DNA from: Actinostola sp. cb2023
Taxonomy: Eukaryota > Cnidaria > Anthozoa > Actiniaria > Actinostolidae
DNA: 64,000 nt
NCBI GenBank assembly: GCA_033675265.1
Contig: JAUJYZ010001122.1
Location: 143,158-207,157 of the forward strand
Reading direction: 5' to 3'
Shown here: positions 47,060 through 58,531 of the stretch, in pieces
Position numbering within the stretch: the first letter of the stretch is position 1
Layout of the letters: each line of letters begins with the position of its first letter
Notes under the pieces: generated by a model
The model's input: only the letters and a program-made list of their open reading frames with translations
Database searches by the model: none
Told to the model about the DNA's origin: nothing
Program-made: the position numbers and the translations under genes

Positions 47060-48046
47060 ATGACTAACCTTACAACTATACCATCCGCTGTTCTTGGAGG
47101 CGTGATTACAATAGAAAATCTCATGGTGTGTTTTCTGGTTTATCGATTTCGATATCTGAAAACATGGACAAATGGTTTCATAGCGTCTTTAGCAGTGTCG
47201 GACATTCTCTTTGGAGTGATTGTTGTGCCCTTGCATATTGTGGACGAGATGTCACCGGCAACTGGATATCTGATCGCAATGGTCTTGTTGGTTAACATAG
47301 CTAATTTGCTATCCACCACATTCGATCGATATTTGGCCGTGCTTAAACCCTTTCTGTACACTACGTTTATGGAGAAAGCTTTTTGTCGTATTGTCGTCTC
47401 AGCTTGGATCGCACCAATTGTTATCTCAATGTTACCTTTGCTTTGGAGCGCCGATCCCATGACAACCATTCATACAGTGTACTTGCTGTGTGTCCTACTG
47501 CTTGGTATTCTAATACCATACGTTCTCATTATCATAGCGTACACACGAATATTCAGAGAAGTCATCAAGCAAGTCAAAAGAGTTGTCAAATTGTGTGTTG
47601 CAAAGGACAGACACTCCAAACGCAGAGACGCCGCCATCAAAGAAGGTAAAAGGATGGTCACTGAAGCAAAAGTAGCCAAAGTCTTTGCTGTAGTGACGGG
47701 AATTTTTGCAGTTGGTTGGATGCCGCTTGTTTATATGACTGTAGTTGGAGCAGTACACAGGATAGAACTTATCCCCCGAAGTCTTCCAGTAATAGCGTGG
47801 TATACGCTGTGTATCAGTACGCTCGTTAATGCTCCTATTTATGCTTTTTTCAAGTCGGATTTTCGAAGATCTTTAAAAACGATTTTGAAAGGGAGAAATG
47901 ACCAGTATTTATTGAACTTATCTGTGGAACAAAGACGACGATCGGGTGAGAGTAGCTTGCCAACCACTTGCCATCAACACAATGATAATACAATCATGGC
48001 TAATAGACGGTGCACTTTAACGGTCGGCGTTTCGCAGCCCTTGTAA
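47060..48046 (+). CDS. Class A (rhodopsin-like) G protein-coupled receptor
   Basis: A single exon encodes 328 residues starting at the ATG at 47060. Seven hydrophobic segments fall at about 10-30, 38-60, 71-90, 109-128, 138-160, 205-229 and 240-263. Class A marks are LAVSD with the sodium-site Asp48, DRY at 89-91, GWMP at 219-222 in TM6 (usually CWxP) and NAPIY at 257-261 in place of NPxxY. Asn20 replaces or shifts the GN pair of TM1. NLT at residues 3-5 is a glycosylation site. The Cys pair that joins TM3 to the second extracellular loop is absent. The third loop is long and basic, which suits G protein contact. The ligand cannot be inferred; amine, adenosine or melatonin receptor relatives are possible. 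The gene looks intact. Confidence 0.9.
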   Translation: MTNLTTIPSAVLGGVITIENLMVCFLVYRFRYLKTWTNGFIASLAVSDILFGVIVVPLHIVDEMSPATGYLIAMVLLVNIANLLSTTFDRYLAVLKPFLYTTFMEKAFCRIVVSAWIAPIVISMLPLLWSADPMTTIHTVYLLCVLLLGILIPYVLIIIAYTRIFREVIKQVKRVVKLCVAKDRHSKRRDAAIKEGKRMVTEAKVAKVFAVVTGIFAVGWMPLVYMTVVGAVHRIELIPRSLPVIAWYTLCISTLVNAPIYAFFKSDFRRSLKTILKGRNDQYLLNLSVEQRRRSGESSLPTTCHQHNDNTIMANRRCTLTVGVSQPL

Positions 48047-49813
48047 GACAATTCCAAAAGGAACAAATGTCTAGCATAGTTCTGAAATAATAACTGATTG
48101 ATAGAGTAAGAGATGTGATTGAACACAATATGGTGACTGTAGTAAAACAATGTTAAAGAAATAATAAAGTGATTTACATACCTTGACTAGGAGATAAATA
48201 ATGGGTGACTCATCAATCCAGCGCCTCAAATTGATTGTAAAGAGGATTTTCAAGTTGGGCACGCCTTGTTTTCATATGGGCAGTTTATTTATATAGCGTT
48301 CCCGAAACTAATTTTGCTGTTATTTTAAATACTATTTACAATTGTAAACTATTTACCCCGTCAATTTTACGTTACTTCATATTTGACTCGATTTTGAATT
48401 TTCCGCAACATTTTGTTAAAATACTCTGCTATTGAAACTGAATAATAGCTAAAGCATTTTTTTAGGTTAGAATGTAATATCTTCATATATAATAGACTAA
48501 TCAACCTGTACTTTTATTAGACGACGTAGATTTCGATTCGTACGCGTTGTTGTTGTTATTGTTGTCGAAACAACACTGAGGGTGGTCACTACCAGAGGTT
48601 TATTTACGTCCTCAGTGGTCCTTTTACGTCCCTCCTATTCAAATATATATATTCGTTTGCCATCTTCAGGTAACGCTTTTAGAAATCAGTCACGTCACCA
48701 CAACAAACTCAACAGAAAATGGCGTGCGCGTTAGCAATTTTAGTAGTCTATGAATAATAGCTATTTGAAGCCAAAACCATTATGATTAAAGTCGAATTTA
48801 GTAAAGTGCAAATACTTGAACGGTTCACACATGCGATATTAGGTTTGTCAAGTAAAATTGACTCTAACACATCAAAACGAGTAGGGCGAGAGAAGTGGGA
48901 AAAAGGTTGTGAAGTGCCAAGACGCAATATGAAACATCCTCAAGTGTAGTTTGTGTGGGATTAAAGGAGTTGTTGTCACTAATAGTCGAGAAATAGGAAG
49001 ATGTAATCATGCAACTGATCCACTGCATGACTAAAAATATTACATGTTAATATACATTTTTAAACTACTGATCGCATGCACTGAACTGATGCGCCTTCAA
49101 GTATCTTTTTATTTGTGTGATGTCTGGAGTTGTTGACACCAATAGCCGAGAAATAATACGGAAGAAGATGTCATCATGTATACATTCATCTCAAATCGCT
49201 TGTCCACAGAAAACATTTGTTATTTTAAAAACATCAAAGTGTCGGCTTTTGAAAATGTTAAAAGCTTTGGGGATTTTGATTAAGGTTCGCAAAATACTGT
49301 CGGTTGGATGCACAGGCGGCGTCATTTCATTTTGAGTAAAGCACAGATAACTCCAATTTCGTTCGAATGCCCACAATCAATCTCAGATCAAGAAAAACAT
49401 AATATCTTGTTTGGTGAATGAATCATAATGATCCCTGACTTCGAATATATTATGTAACAACTGTAAACGTTTAATATCATCGGTTGATGTTGCTTCTTCG
49501 CGGTCTCGGTGACTATTTTGTAGATTTTAAGGACAAAGCTGAATTTGTTCGTACTGTTCAAAACTTTATTATTGACACTGGGAGATTCAAGGCTTCACTC
49601 TGAATTAATTGCTTTTTTTTCTTCTTCTTTTTTTCTAATCGGTGTAATTAGTTATTGTATTTACAAGTAATTATGTGAGCCCCCTAGACGAGTAGACTTA
49701 CTACTCTTGGGGCAAACGTAGAGAGTAAACTGATGTTTAAATAAAATTAAAAAAAGACAAATTTATGTATTGGCATTTGATTCACTCTTAGAGCTTTCGC
49801 TAGCTACATGGCA
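48047..49813. other. Non-coding stretch downstream of the GPCR
   Basis: Short open frames only. A similar phrase, GTTGTTGTCACTAATAG / GTTGTTGACACCAATAG, occurs at about 48970 and 49128. No gene, TIR pair or array was recognised. Confidence 0.4.
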
Positions 49814-50973
49814 TCAGGGGCGTAGCGTACTTTTTTTCCCAATGTACGCACATAGCAACGAACGCCGAAGGCGTGAGCTTCTTGGGGGTGAGGGGACACA
49901 CCCCCCCTGAAGATTTAGAAATCTAGAGCCTCGGAAATACCATTTTCTTCGTTTTCCAGCGGACTTTCTCGCTACATAAATACATAGTAAAATGCATTTA
50001 TCACTCAGTTTTTGGGGGGATTTATGTAAAGGCTATAATAACATTTAATAATAAAAATGTTTATTTATTTACATAGCGCTATTTCCGGTAGTCCAATAGC
50101 GCTTTACAATGTGTAAAAATATAAACGATTTATGTATAGGTTATGTAAAGGATTTATGTAAAGATTGTGTAAAGGATTTATGTTAAGGTTATGTAAAGGA
50201 TTTATGTAAACGGGTTATATACCGCTACCGTTATATACACCTATTTCAAATAACGTTGTCGCGTTCAAAGCAACAAGCGTCAAGCCAAGACCGAAGTGAA
50301 TGCTGGTTTTGTGTTGGCAATTATTTAAATCACAATTGTTTCTATAAGGACTAATTACAAAATGTGAATATTTCCACGTGCTTGTTTGCATATCACACTT
50401 CGTTCCATAGAAAATAGGTCTGATTTAAATAATTTGCCAACACAAGACCAGCATGCACTTCGTTCTTGGCTTGACGCTTGTTGCTTTGAACACGACAACG
50501 TTATTTGAAATAGGTGTATATCGCTAACAGCGATGTAACAACCCGATGCGAAGCCCCGGGCGAAGTCAGTTTTTTGGTATTTATTTTGTTTGTGTACTAA
50601 ATACAATTATTATTATACATGCCTACAATGACTGACTGCAAGGGGAAATTTATTGGGGACACAATCTGACGAGCGGCGAAGGCGCGAGCTTGCAAGGGGA
50701 TGCCGGGGCATGCTCCCCGAAATATTTTGAGGTATAGGGTCTCCAAAATAGCATTTTCCTGCCTTCTGTCAGTAGTTTCCTGGAAGTTTAAACTAATTCA
50801 GCTGTTAAGAATTTGTCGTAGATATCTTTTTTTTTTAATATCTTTTTATGTTTCTTATATTATCAATTTTCTTTTCTCCTGTTATTTTGTAAATATAAAT
50901 AAATAAATATTTAAATTTTAAGTATTTTAAATTGTACTCACGTGCGTACGTGCGTATATGCACGCTACGCCCC
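49814..50973. mobile_element. hAT-like non-autonomous element
   Basis: The ends are CAGGGGCGTAGCGTAC and its complement CGCTACGCCCCTG, a terminus common among hAT elements. The 8-bp flanks match only partly. It contains another foldback element (50233-50521) and two similar GC-rich blocks at about 49860 and 50675. No transposase remains. Confidence 0.55.
50233..50521. mobile_element. Foldback MITE with arms of about 110 bp
   Basis: Arms begin ATATACACCTATTTCAAATA and include GCAACAAGCGTCAAGCCAAG. The flanks share CGCTA but no clean duplication. Confidence 0.65.
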
Positions 50974-51024
50974 TGGGCGTGCTCTTCTTTGCTACACTTT
51001 TTGTTGCCGAACATCGTTTCTATA

Positions 51025-51912
51025 CAGCTATTTCAAAAAAGGTTGGGGCCAGTTTTGTTGCATCTTGCATGTTTGCATACCAAGCCCGAAATGTATTGTG
51101 GATCATATGTAAACAATTTAACAAATATAAAACGTTTCCTACGGCTCGGTTTTACACATCAGCTCTCGACTTCTCCCAAACTTCCCCTCGTGTTATATTA
51201 GGCCGATATCACACGGAAAAACGTTTTATATTTGTTTTGTAAAATAACGAGACGCAAAGGTGAATTAAAACAACTTTCAGTAGCCAAACCAAATGCTAAA
51301 TTCTCCTAACATCAAAAATGGTTTGAACAGCCAATCAGCGTTCGTTTTATATGAACCGAGCGCGAGCTTGTGTGATCAAGTAAAACACGGCAAAGCGTCA
51401 GTGCAGGTATTTCTCGATGCTGAATAGCTAAAACGATCTTAAAATCAAACGTTTCTTCAACTTTTGGTGTTAAAAACATTGCGAGTACCAAAACTATGGA
51501 TTTTTAATGAAAAAAGAACAAGAATGGTGACAAACATGGCAAGAAAGCAGAGGATTCTGTTGCGTTTTTGAATAAAATTTCAGTTGAAGTGCGCGCGCTA
51601 CTGACGACAATCGAGCGCGCGCTGGGTTTGTTTTCTTCAGCCGTGTTTACATAGCCTCATGTAAACATAGTAGTTAACCAATCAGAGCGCGCGTTAGAAT
51701 TGTGTTATTTTACAAGTCTGCATGCAAATACAGAAGAAAATATGCCGGCTCCATATTGCGAAGATAACGTTTGGGAAAATTCCCAGAGTCCATATTGTTG
51801 TGACCTTTCGCTGACTCCATTCACATCGCCCATAGTGCATTTCGGGCTTGGTATGCAACATGCAAGATGCAAGATGCAACAAAACCTTCACCAACCTTTT
51901 TTGAAATAGCTG
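51025..51912. mobile_element. TIR element with TA duplication
   Basis: TIRs of about 70 bp begin CAGCTATTTCAAAAAAGGTT. TA lies outside both ends (51023-51024 and 51913-51914). The 888-bp element contains half of the palindromic MITE seen at 35.1 kb and has no long ORF. Confidence 0.65.
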
Positions 51913-52160
51913 TAAACTAAAAGTAATTTTGAGACGGCATTAGAGTGCAAACACTAAAACCGTGAAACAGTGCAAACTATTTAGTGCTAAATAGCACCAA
52001 TGGAACAATAGAAAACAAAAGACATTGCACTATTTAGTAGAAAACAAAAGACATTGCACTATTTAATGCTATTTTCAGCGGTCTTTCCCACTATATAAGC
52101 TAGCATGCATACAAATTAGCCCACTTCACACGAGGAGTCGTACAGGCAACATGTCTCTAA

Positions 52161-52301
52161 CCCGTTTGTACACTGAGATTAGAAGACTATCGCCAGCCTT
52201 CGCCTGGATCTCTTGTTGGTGCTGCTCAAAAAGTGAAACAAGCTTTAATTCGTACCACTCATGTCGCTGGTAAATCTACTGTCAAGAAACCAGCCTCATA
52301 G
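52161..52301 (+). other. Short open frame after repeat A1
   Basis: Forty-six codons between two stops read like real protein (EDYRQPSPGSLVGAAQKVKQ) and end in a Lys-rich tail. It could be a gag remnant of the split-repeat element. No start codon is evident. Confidence 0.25.
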
Positions 52302-52588
52302 TCCTTCTATGCTCGGCGTCCATCTCATGCAGTCAACTGCCAAACGAGCTGCTCAGCATGACCACGAGGTGATATTCTGTATATGAAACGTTCTCTAGCC
52401 TTTAGTCTTCACGTGTTTTCGTTTATTAGCGGTACAACTAGATTTTAGCAGGCCACAGGGATGGCAGTACGAGATTTACTCCACGCTTTTGCGTTGGCAT
52501 GGCCGACCCTCGTTTAGCCGATGGTTTCTTAGTTTATGTTTATTCTAATTGCCTAGAACAGTTTTTCAGGGGTATACAACGCTTAATG

Positions 52589-55340
52589 GTCACAGAGATG
52601 ACGATTTTTACAGCTTTCTATGGATCACAGAGTTGGTCGAGTTGATAAAATGTGCTTATAAATGCTTATGCATTCCTTTTGGCCACAGAGCTGGCGCACG
52701 TGTAGACTTGCTCCAAGTCTCGTTCGTTTTTCCCCCCGTGAAGTACGCTACTTGGGCTTCCTGTGTTTGCTTGGGCTTCCTGTGGTGGAAGGTGGGGAGG
52801 GGAGCGAACGAGACTTGTAAAACTCGGCACCTAATCAATATTCATAAACTTAGCGGACAGGATCCTGTCCGCTGACGTAATAGTTTTTGAGATTTTTAAC
52901 CAATAAGAAATGAGAAATAAAAACGACTCTCACTATTCAGGGAGGAGCTGACTTCACGTAATAGATTGTGGATTTGAAGCACAATGAATCTGGAAAATAC
53001 AGCTATCGAAGCCGTTAAAAATGTTTTAAACCTGGTATCTCAAAGACTCATTTATTTCACAGCCAACGGGTTCGGGAAAAGGGATTTTAATGAAGATTGC
53101 TCTGTTTTAAAAATATTGACGGTTGGCCCGTAGCGTCAAGCTTATTGATCCTTCCGCCGATGAACTTTTCAGGGACGTAAGCTTAAGTTATATATTTGCG
53201 AATCTCGACAGGAAGAAGTGACGGAATAAGGCCATGTTTGGGCTGGATGTGTTGGATATTTATTGGATAAATGATATCCAGTATAAAACACGAATACACA
53301 GGTAAACGAAGACACATATTGCCGTTTATTTCGAAAATTTACGGTTTGAATTTCACTCAAATTCTCTCAACAAGAGCTTGTGCTTCAACCCGTGAAACCA
53401 ATCTTAGTAATTCATTCTAATTAGTACTATCGAATGAACTTCGAAAGTGACTGATCTGAAAAAGGGGATTCGAGGCTATTTATCGACTCGAGAATTGCAA
53501 CAATCGCTCTCTCCTTGAAGTTCTTGTCGTGACTTTTATAAGCTTATGTCGTCGATGTTGGATGAATCCAATCCAACCAAATACGTTCAACTCACATCAA
53601 TTTTGATATCGTTTACTTAGTTAGCACATTCAGTGAAATTTTCAGCCGAAGCAATATAAACAATCTACGAACGGTTCCGCTGCGAGCAGAGAAATCGACA
53701 ACAAACAGCAGCCGACGCTTTGTCAGTTTTTAGAATCATTCCACTCCTCCCCCACTGCGTATTAATATTTCCCCCCTGATAAACAGAAGAGACGCATGTC
53801 AATCAAAAGTCCGCTAAGTTTATGAATATTGATTAGGTGCCGAGTTTTACAAGTCTCGTTCGCTCCCCTCCCCACCTTCCACCACAGGAAGCCCAAGCAA
53901 ACACAGGAAGCCCAAGTAGCGTACTTCACGGGGGGAAAAACGAACGAGACTTGGAGCAAGTCTAGCGCACGTGTAGCAATAGAATGTGTTTATATTAATT
54001 AGCCACAGGGTTGGCAAGATATTCATTGCGGGTTAACAATTGATTGTTGAATTTGGTTTATTTGCCTACTGCATGTGTGTTGGTCACAGAGATGACGAGT
54101 ATCTTCTCTTCAGTTTTCTATGGATCACAGAGCTGATAAAAAACGAGTGCTTATGCATGTTTCTGGCCACAGAGCTGGCACGTGTAGCAATAGAATGATA
54201 TTAGCCACAGGGTTGGCAAGATATTCGTTGCGGGTTAACAATTTATTGTTGAATTTGGTTTATTTGCCCACTGCATGTATGCGGATTGGTCACAGAGATG
54301 ACGAGTATCTTGTCTGCAGTTTACTATGGATCACAGAGCTGATAAAACGAGTGCTTATGCATGTCTCTGGCTACAGAGCTGGCACGTGTAGCAATAGAAT
54401 GTGTTTATATTAGCCACAGGGTTGGCAAGATATTCATTGTGGGTTAACAATTGATTGTTGAATTTGGTTTATTTGCCTACTGCATGTGTGATTGGTCACA
54501 GAGATGACGAGTATCTTCTCTACAGTTTTCTATGGATCACAGAGCTGATAAAACGAGTGCTTATGCATGTCTCTGGCCACAGAGCTGGCACGTGTAGCAA
54601 TAGAATGTGTTTAGCCACAGGGTTGGCAAGTTGGTTAATGCATGACCGTTGGTCACAGAGATGACGAGTATCTTGTCTGCAGTTTTCTATGGATCACAGA
54701 GCTGATAAAACGAGTGCTTATGCATGTCTCTGGCCACAGAGCTGGCACGTGTAGCAATAGAATGTGTTTAGCCACAGGGTTGGCAAGTTGGTTAATGCAT
54801 GACCGTTGGTCACAGAGATGACGAGTATCTTGTCTGCAGTTTTCTATGGATCACAGAGCTGATAAAACGAGTGCTTATGCATGTCTCTGGCTACAGAGCT
54901 GGCACGTGCAGCAATAGAATGCGCTTAGCCACAGGGTTGGCAAGATATTCGTTGCGGGTTAATTTATTGTTGAATTTGGTTTATTTGCCTACTGCATGTG
55001 TGTTGGTCACAGAGATGACGAGTATCTTCTCTTCAGTTTTCTATGCGGATCACAGAGCTGATAAAAAACGAGTGCTTATGCATGTTTCTGGCCACAGAGC
55101 TGGCACGTGTAGCAATATAATGTGTTTAGCCACTGGGTTGGCAAGTTAGTTACTGCCGCATGACAGCTGGTCACAGAGATGACGAGTATTTTCTCAGCCG
55201 TGTTTACTATGGATCACAGAGCTGATAAACGAGTGATTTTGCATGTCTCCACAGAGCTGGCACGTGTAGCATTAGAATGTGTTTAGCCACTGTGTTGGCA
55301 AGTTATTTTACTGCATGCGAGTTAACAATTCATTGAAGTA
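52589..55340 (+). repeat. Satellite array, units of about 157-208 bp
   Basis: The phrase GGTCACAGAGATGACGA recurs at about 52589, 54080, 54288, 54493, 54651, 54808, 55004 and 55169. Long units contain an extra segment with GGTTAACAATTGATTG. Open frames across it are artefacts of the repeat. The first unit is split by the element at 52703-53964. Confidence 0.85.
52703..53964. mobile_element. Long-TIR (Mutator-like) element with perfect 9-bp duplication
   Basis: TIRs of about 160 bp begin TAGACTTGCTCCAAGTCTCG. GCGCACGTG lies on both sides (52694-52702 and 53965-53973). A 9-bp duplication plus long TIRs fits Mutator-like elements. The 1262-bp body has no transposase. Confidence 0.8.
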
Positions 55341-56175
55341 GGTTTGTTTGTTGGTTCGTTCGTTTTGTGAGTCTAAGTACGAAAATTACCTACTGCACTA
55401 GTATTGGTCACAGGGATGACTTCCGCTCCGCCATGTACAATGGTTGATACCTCCTTTTGTTTATTGATTTTGAAAACTATTCGAAGACAGCAACCAGCCT
55501 TCCGTGGAGGCGTTGATTGCGAAGTTAATGTGTATTCTCTCTACAAGGCGGGTATTTTGATTAAATACAGAGCAATCTCTATCCTTGAGTGTAGTTAATC
55601 AATTGTTGGTTTTCTTATTCCTTATCGGGTATGGGGGTGGTTGCCCGGGGGATCTCCTTTTATTCTCCCCAGTGACAGTGCTTGGAGGGGTCTCTAAAGC
55701 ACCCTCTCGGATTACCGGGCGCCAAGGCTGTCACTCCCTGGGTTTCATTTCGGTGACAGCATTATCATGTTGCCGTCTCTCAGTTCTCATGTTCCTTAAC
55801 ATTTATCAGGTCCTTCTTCGATCCTTCTTCCTTTTGCCAGTTCATCACTGGAAGCCGTATCGTACCCACAATGGGAATTGCTTACTCAGTGTGATCCACA
55901 AAAGGTGCATGCGGCAGGACAAATTGGATCTCTTACGACGGCGCTCAGCTACTAGCCCAGGGAGTGGCAGCAGAAATGCCCATATTTATACGACACTTGT
56001 GATTATTGGCCGCGAGTATTTACAGATATATCTAACCTTACGCCACGTGATCCCGAATGTTTTGTGGCAGGGGACCGATACAGGGAAACAGCTGTTTTCT
56101 GATCCTACTTTATTTTTGAGATTGGGAGGAGTATAACGCAAGGCCTCAAGGAATAGATTACAGCTAGCCGCAGGA
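55341..56175. other. Interior of the split-repeat element, no supported gene
   Basis: A 183-codon open frame at 55585-56136 lacks motifs of reverse transcriptase or tyrosine recombinase. It may be a degraded remnant. Confidence 0.3.
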
Positions 56176-56566
56176 GTAACCAAAGTTTCTTCCCTACCCA
56201 TAGCTTAAAGAGTGAAGGGAAGCCGGTGGAAATAGATTACTATTTTCAGCGGTCTTTCCCACTATATAAGCTAGCATGCATACAAATTAGCCCACTTCAC
56301 ACGAGGAGTCGGTAAGGCTGGCTATGACAGGGCCCCGGCCGTAGTCTTGTTCGTGGTATTCTTCTCTTCACTCGTTATATATACGGTTCGCCTTCGGGGT
56401 TCATATTTTCCCACCCTCCACACCCCGGCTTTTTTTTTTTAACCCCTTTCCTGAAGGTGACCAACGTTTCTTCCCTACCCATAGCTTAAAGAGTGAAGGG
56501 AAGCCGGTGGAAATAGATTACTAATTAAAGTTAGCACTGTTTCACGGTTTTAGTGTTTGCACTCTA

Positions 56567-57552
56567 TCAGAGTTTATAATGACGACGTTGGCAATATATC
56601 CCAGGTATAATTGGCTCCGACGTCGCTACGTGACTCAGCCAATACCATATACATGTATACTACATGCACAACATACGTAGCGTTAGTCTCTATCATTTTG
56701 TTGGTAACTTCTGCGCTTCTGTGGCTGAACTTGTAAATATAACAGTTTGTATTGAAGAAATACTGAGAAATCGTGACAGCGTGCTCTATAGACAACCTCT
56801 GGATTGTAAATATGTTTTCGGTAAAAGTAATTTTTATTTCCGCTTTTCGTACAAATTAAAACATGTCCGTCATGCATGCGTACAACGTACAACAAAACCA
56901 GGCGATCATGTGTTTACCAAACGTTTCTTGATCGATGAAATCCAAGTTTTAAAAGCTTCTGTGCTACTTTATCTTTCAAAAATGCCGGGCAAAAATGTCG
57001 TCTCAATCACACCAAGACTTTGAAAACATGCTAAAGGATTGAGAAATTCAAGTTCAAAGCCGAAATTCTTGAAATCTTGGACAATGTTGAGGAAATCATC
57101 GAGGTTGTTTTGACGAGTTTAATTCACGGCATTCGAGGCCGATGGAGTTTGGTTTTCGCCTGCTGAATGACTTCCAACGTGGATATTCACAGTTTTACTA
57201 TTACCAGGCAGTTCTAGACATATCTGGTTCTTTTTCTCATAATTTGGTACACATCCTACAGTTGTATAATCATCGGAATGATATTTGTTTCACGTGACTG
57301 GTGAGTTTTCAATATATTTTTTTGTTATTTCTTTGTAAAAATCTCAGTCAACAAATTTCCCGAAAACCATTTAAGAGCGTCTCTGATATTTCTTTTGCTG
57401 AGACCCCAAAGGACTTTGTAAATGTCATAGTACATATATAAGACGAGGTTCTATACCTTCATTTCATTCCTTTACGCACTTTATTAACTTACTTAGCGAA
57501 AACTAGTTTCGTTTTCTCAACCTCCTCAGTTCGCTAACGATATAATGCGTTA
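56567..57552. other. Non-coding stretch
   Basis: A 119-codon open frame at 56664-57023 shows no domain that I know. No repeat pair was found. Confidence 0.35.
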
Positions 57553-57556
57553 TTAA

Positions 57557-57743
57557 ATATGTTGTACGTTCAGATATATATTCTCATGGAGCCGAAGGAT
57601 CTTGAAAGGAACTGCGAATACATTCACGCTTCGATTTGTTGACCCGTTGACTTGACCTCGTCTAACACTCGAACTGATGCATTCGCAGTTCCTTTCAAGA
57701 TCTTTCGGCTCCATGAGAATATATATCTGAACGTACAACATAT
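57557..57743. mobile_element. Palindromic TTAA MITE
   Basis: Arms of about 65 bp contain GTTGTACGTTCAGATATATA. TTAA lies at both ends (57553-57556 and 57744-57747), as in piggyBac-type elements. Confidence 0.75.
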
Positions 57744-57747
57744 TTAA

Positions 57748-58410
57748 TTTGAAATCAGGCCGATTTCTTCGCTTTTCTTCTGTGAGCTTCTCGAAATCGG
57801 GCTCATAAAAACCTAGCGTGTTAATCGTCTGTCATTTAGGTGCGAATTCTTTGCATACCTCACTTTGAGAAAACTAAAAGGTTCGCTCTGATTGGTCGAA
57901 ATTCAAACAATAGCAGAACACGACTTCCTACGAGGGCAATCAGACGGTGATTTGGGGAGGGAGCGAAGCGTATGACACATGAGCCGTCTGAAAATCAGGC
58001 TACATAGCTGTGTGCGCGCGTAAATTCAAATACTTAGCGCGCGCACTACTGTGTTGCCGGGTAGAAAAAGATAGGTAAAGCATAATTATAAAAATATAAA
58101 TAAAAATAAAAATAGTTTCACAACAACATTCTAGTTAAGGTGGTTTCCGCATAATGAATGACCGGTTTGCCGTATTTTTTAACTCGCTCGCTCCGCGTCA
58201 ATATTGCTTGGATTTGATTGTGCTTAACACAAATACTAATTCAACTATTCTGCCTTTCGACGGTGTATTCAAAAGTATCATTGTAAGCCGCGTTTGTGAA
58301 TGCCAGCTGATATTCAAACGACACTATTTTCACTAAAACTGCTGCCAAACGGTTTTCCCTCGTACGATTTTTTTAAAACTTCGTGAACGACCTTTTCAAC
58401 ACGAACGCGC
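57748..58410. other. Upstream region of the Cys-rich gene
   Basis: Mostly non-coding. A 60-codon frame at 58154-58336 has no motif. The core promoter follows. Confidence 0.35.
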
Positions 58411-58412
58411 AC

Positions 58413-58420
58413 TATAAAAG
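58413..58420 (+). promoter_or_regulatory. TATA box (TATAAAAG)
   Basis: TATAAAAG followed by a GGGG tract lies 112 bp upstream of the ATG at 58532. This spacing suits a start site near 58445 and a short 5' UTR. Confidence 0.55.
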
Positions 58421-58531
58421 GGGAGGTACCTAAGGTAAGTCCGTTGGATCTGTCAATCATTTGCACTGAATCTCTCGCACTGTGAAGAGCTCCAGTTCAC
58501 TTACAGAGAAGAGAAAGAAGTTTAGCTAGAA

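Larger units (their letters stand above)
52069..56522 (+). mobile_element. PAT/Ngaro-type split-direct-repeat retroelement, non-autonomous
   Basis: Repeat A (72 bp, containing CTATATAAG) occurs at 52069-52140 and 56240-56311. Repeat B (66 bp, containing GTTTCTTCCCTACCC) occurs at 56176-56241 and 56457-56522. The order A1...B1-A2...B2 and direct orientation are the PAT/Ngaro layout. The B1-A2 junction equals the junction expected when the two outer ends circularise. There is no target duplication. I found no RT or tyrosine recombinase; the interior is a satellite array, a nested element and short frames. Confidence 0.6.
51943..56564. mobile_element. Outer TIR element that hosts the split-repeat unit
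   Basis: Ends are GAGTGCAAACACTAAAACC and its complement, over about 31 bp, with TA outside both (51941-51942 and 56565-56566). Without the inner insertion (52069-56522) it would be about 170 bp, a normal MITE size. Confidence 0.65.

Noticed and set aside
54120..55149. Open frames with recurring MHVSGHRAGTCSN
   Set aside because: Translation of the satellite array; start and stop positions follow the unit, not a gene.
55585..56136. 183-codon frame as a possible tyrosine recombinase of the split-repeat element
   Set aside because: No R-H-R-Y motif or other recombinase mark could be placed.
56664..57023. 119-codon frame
   Set aside because: No domain, no splice context and no codon pattern that would support a gene.
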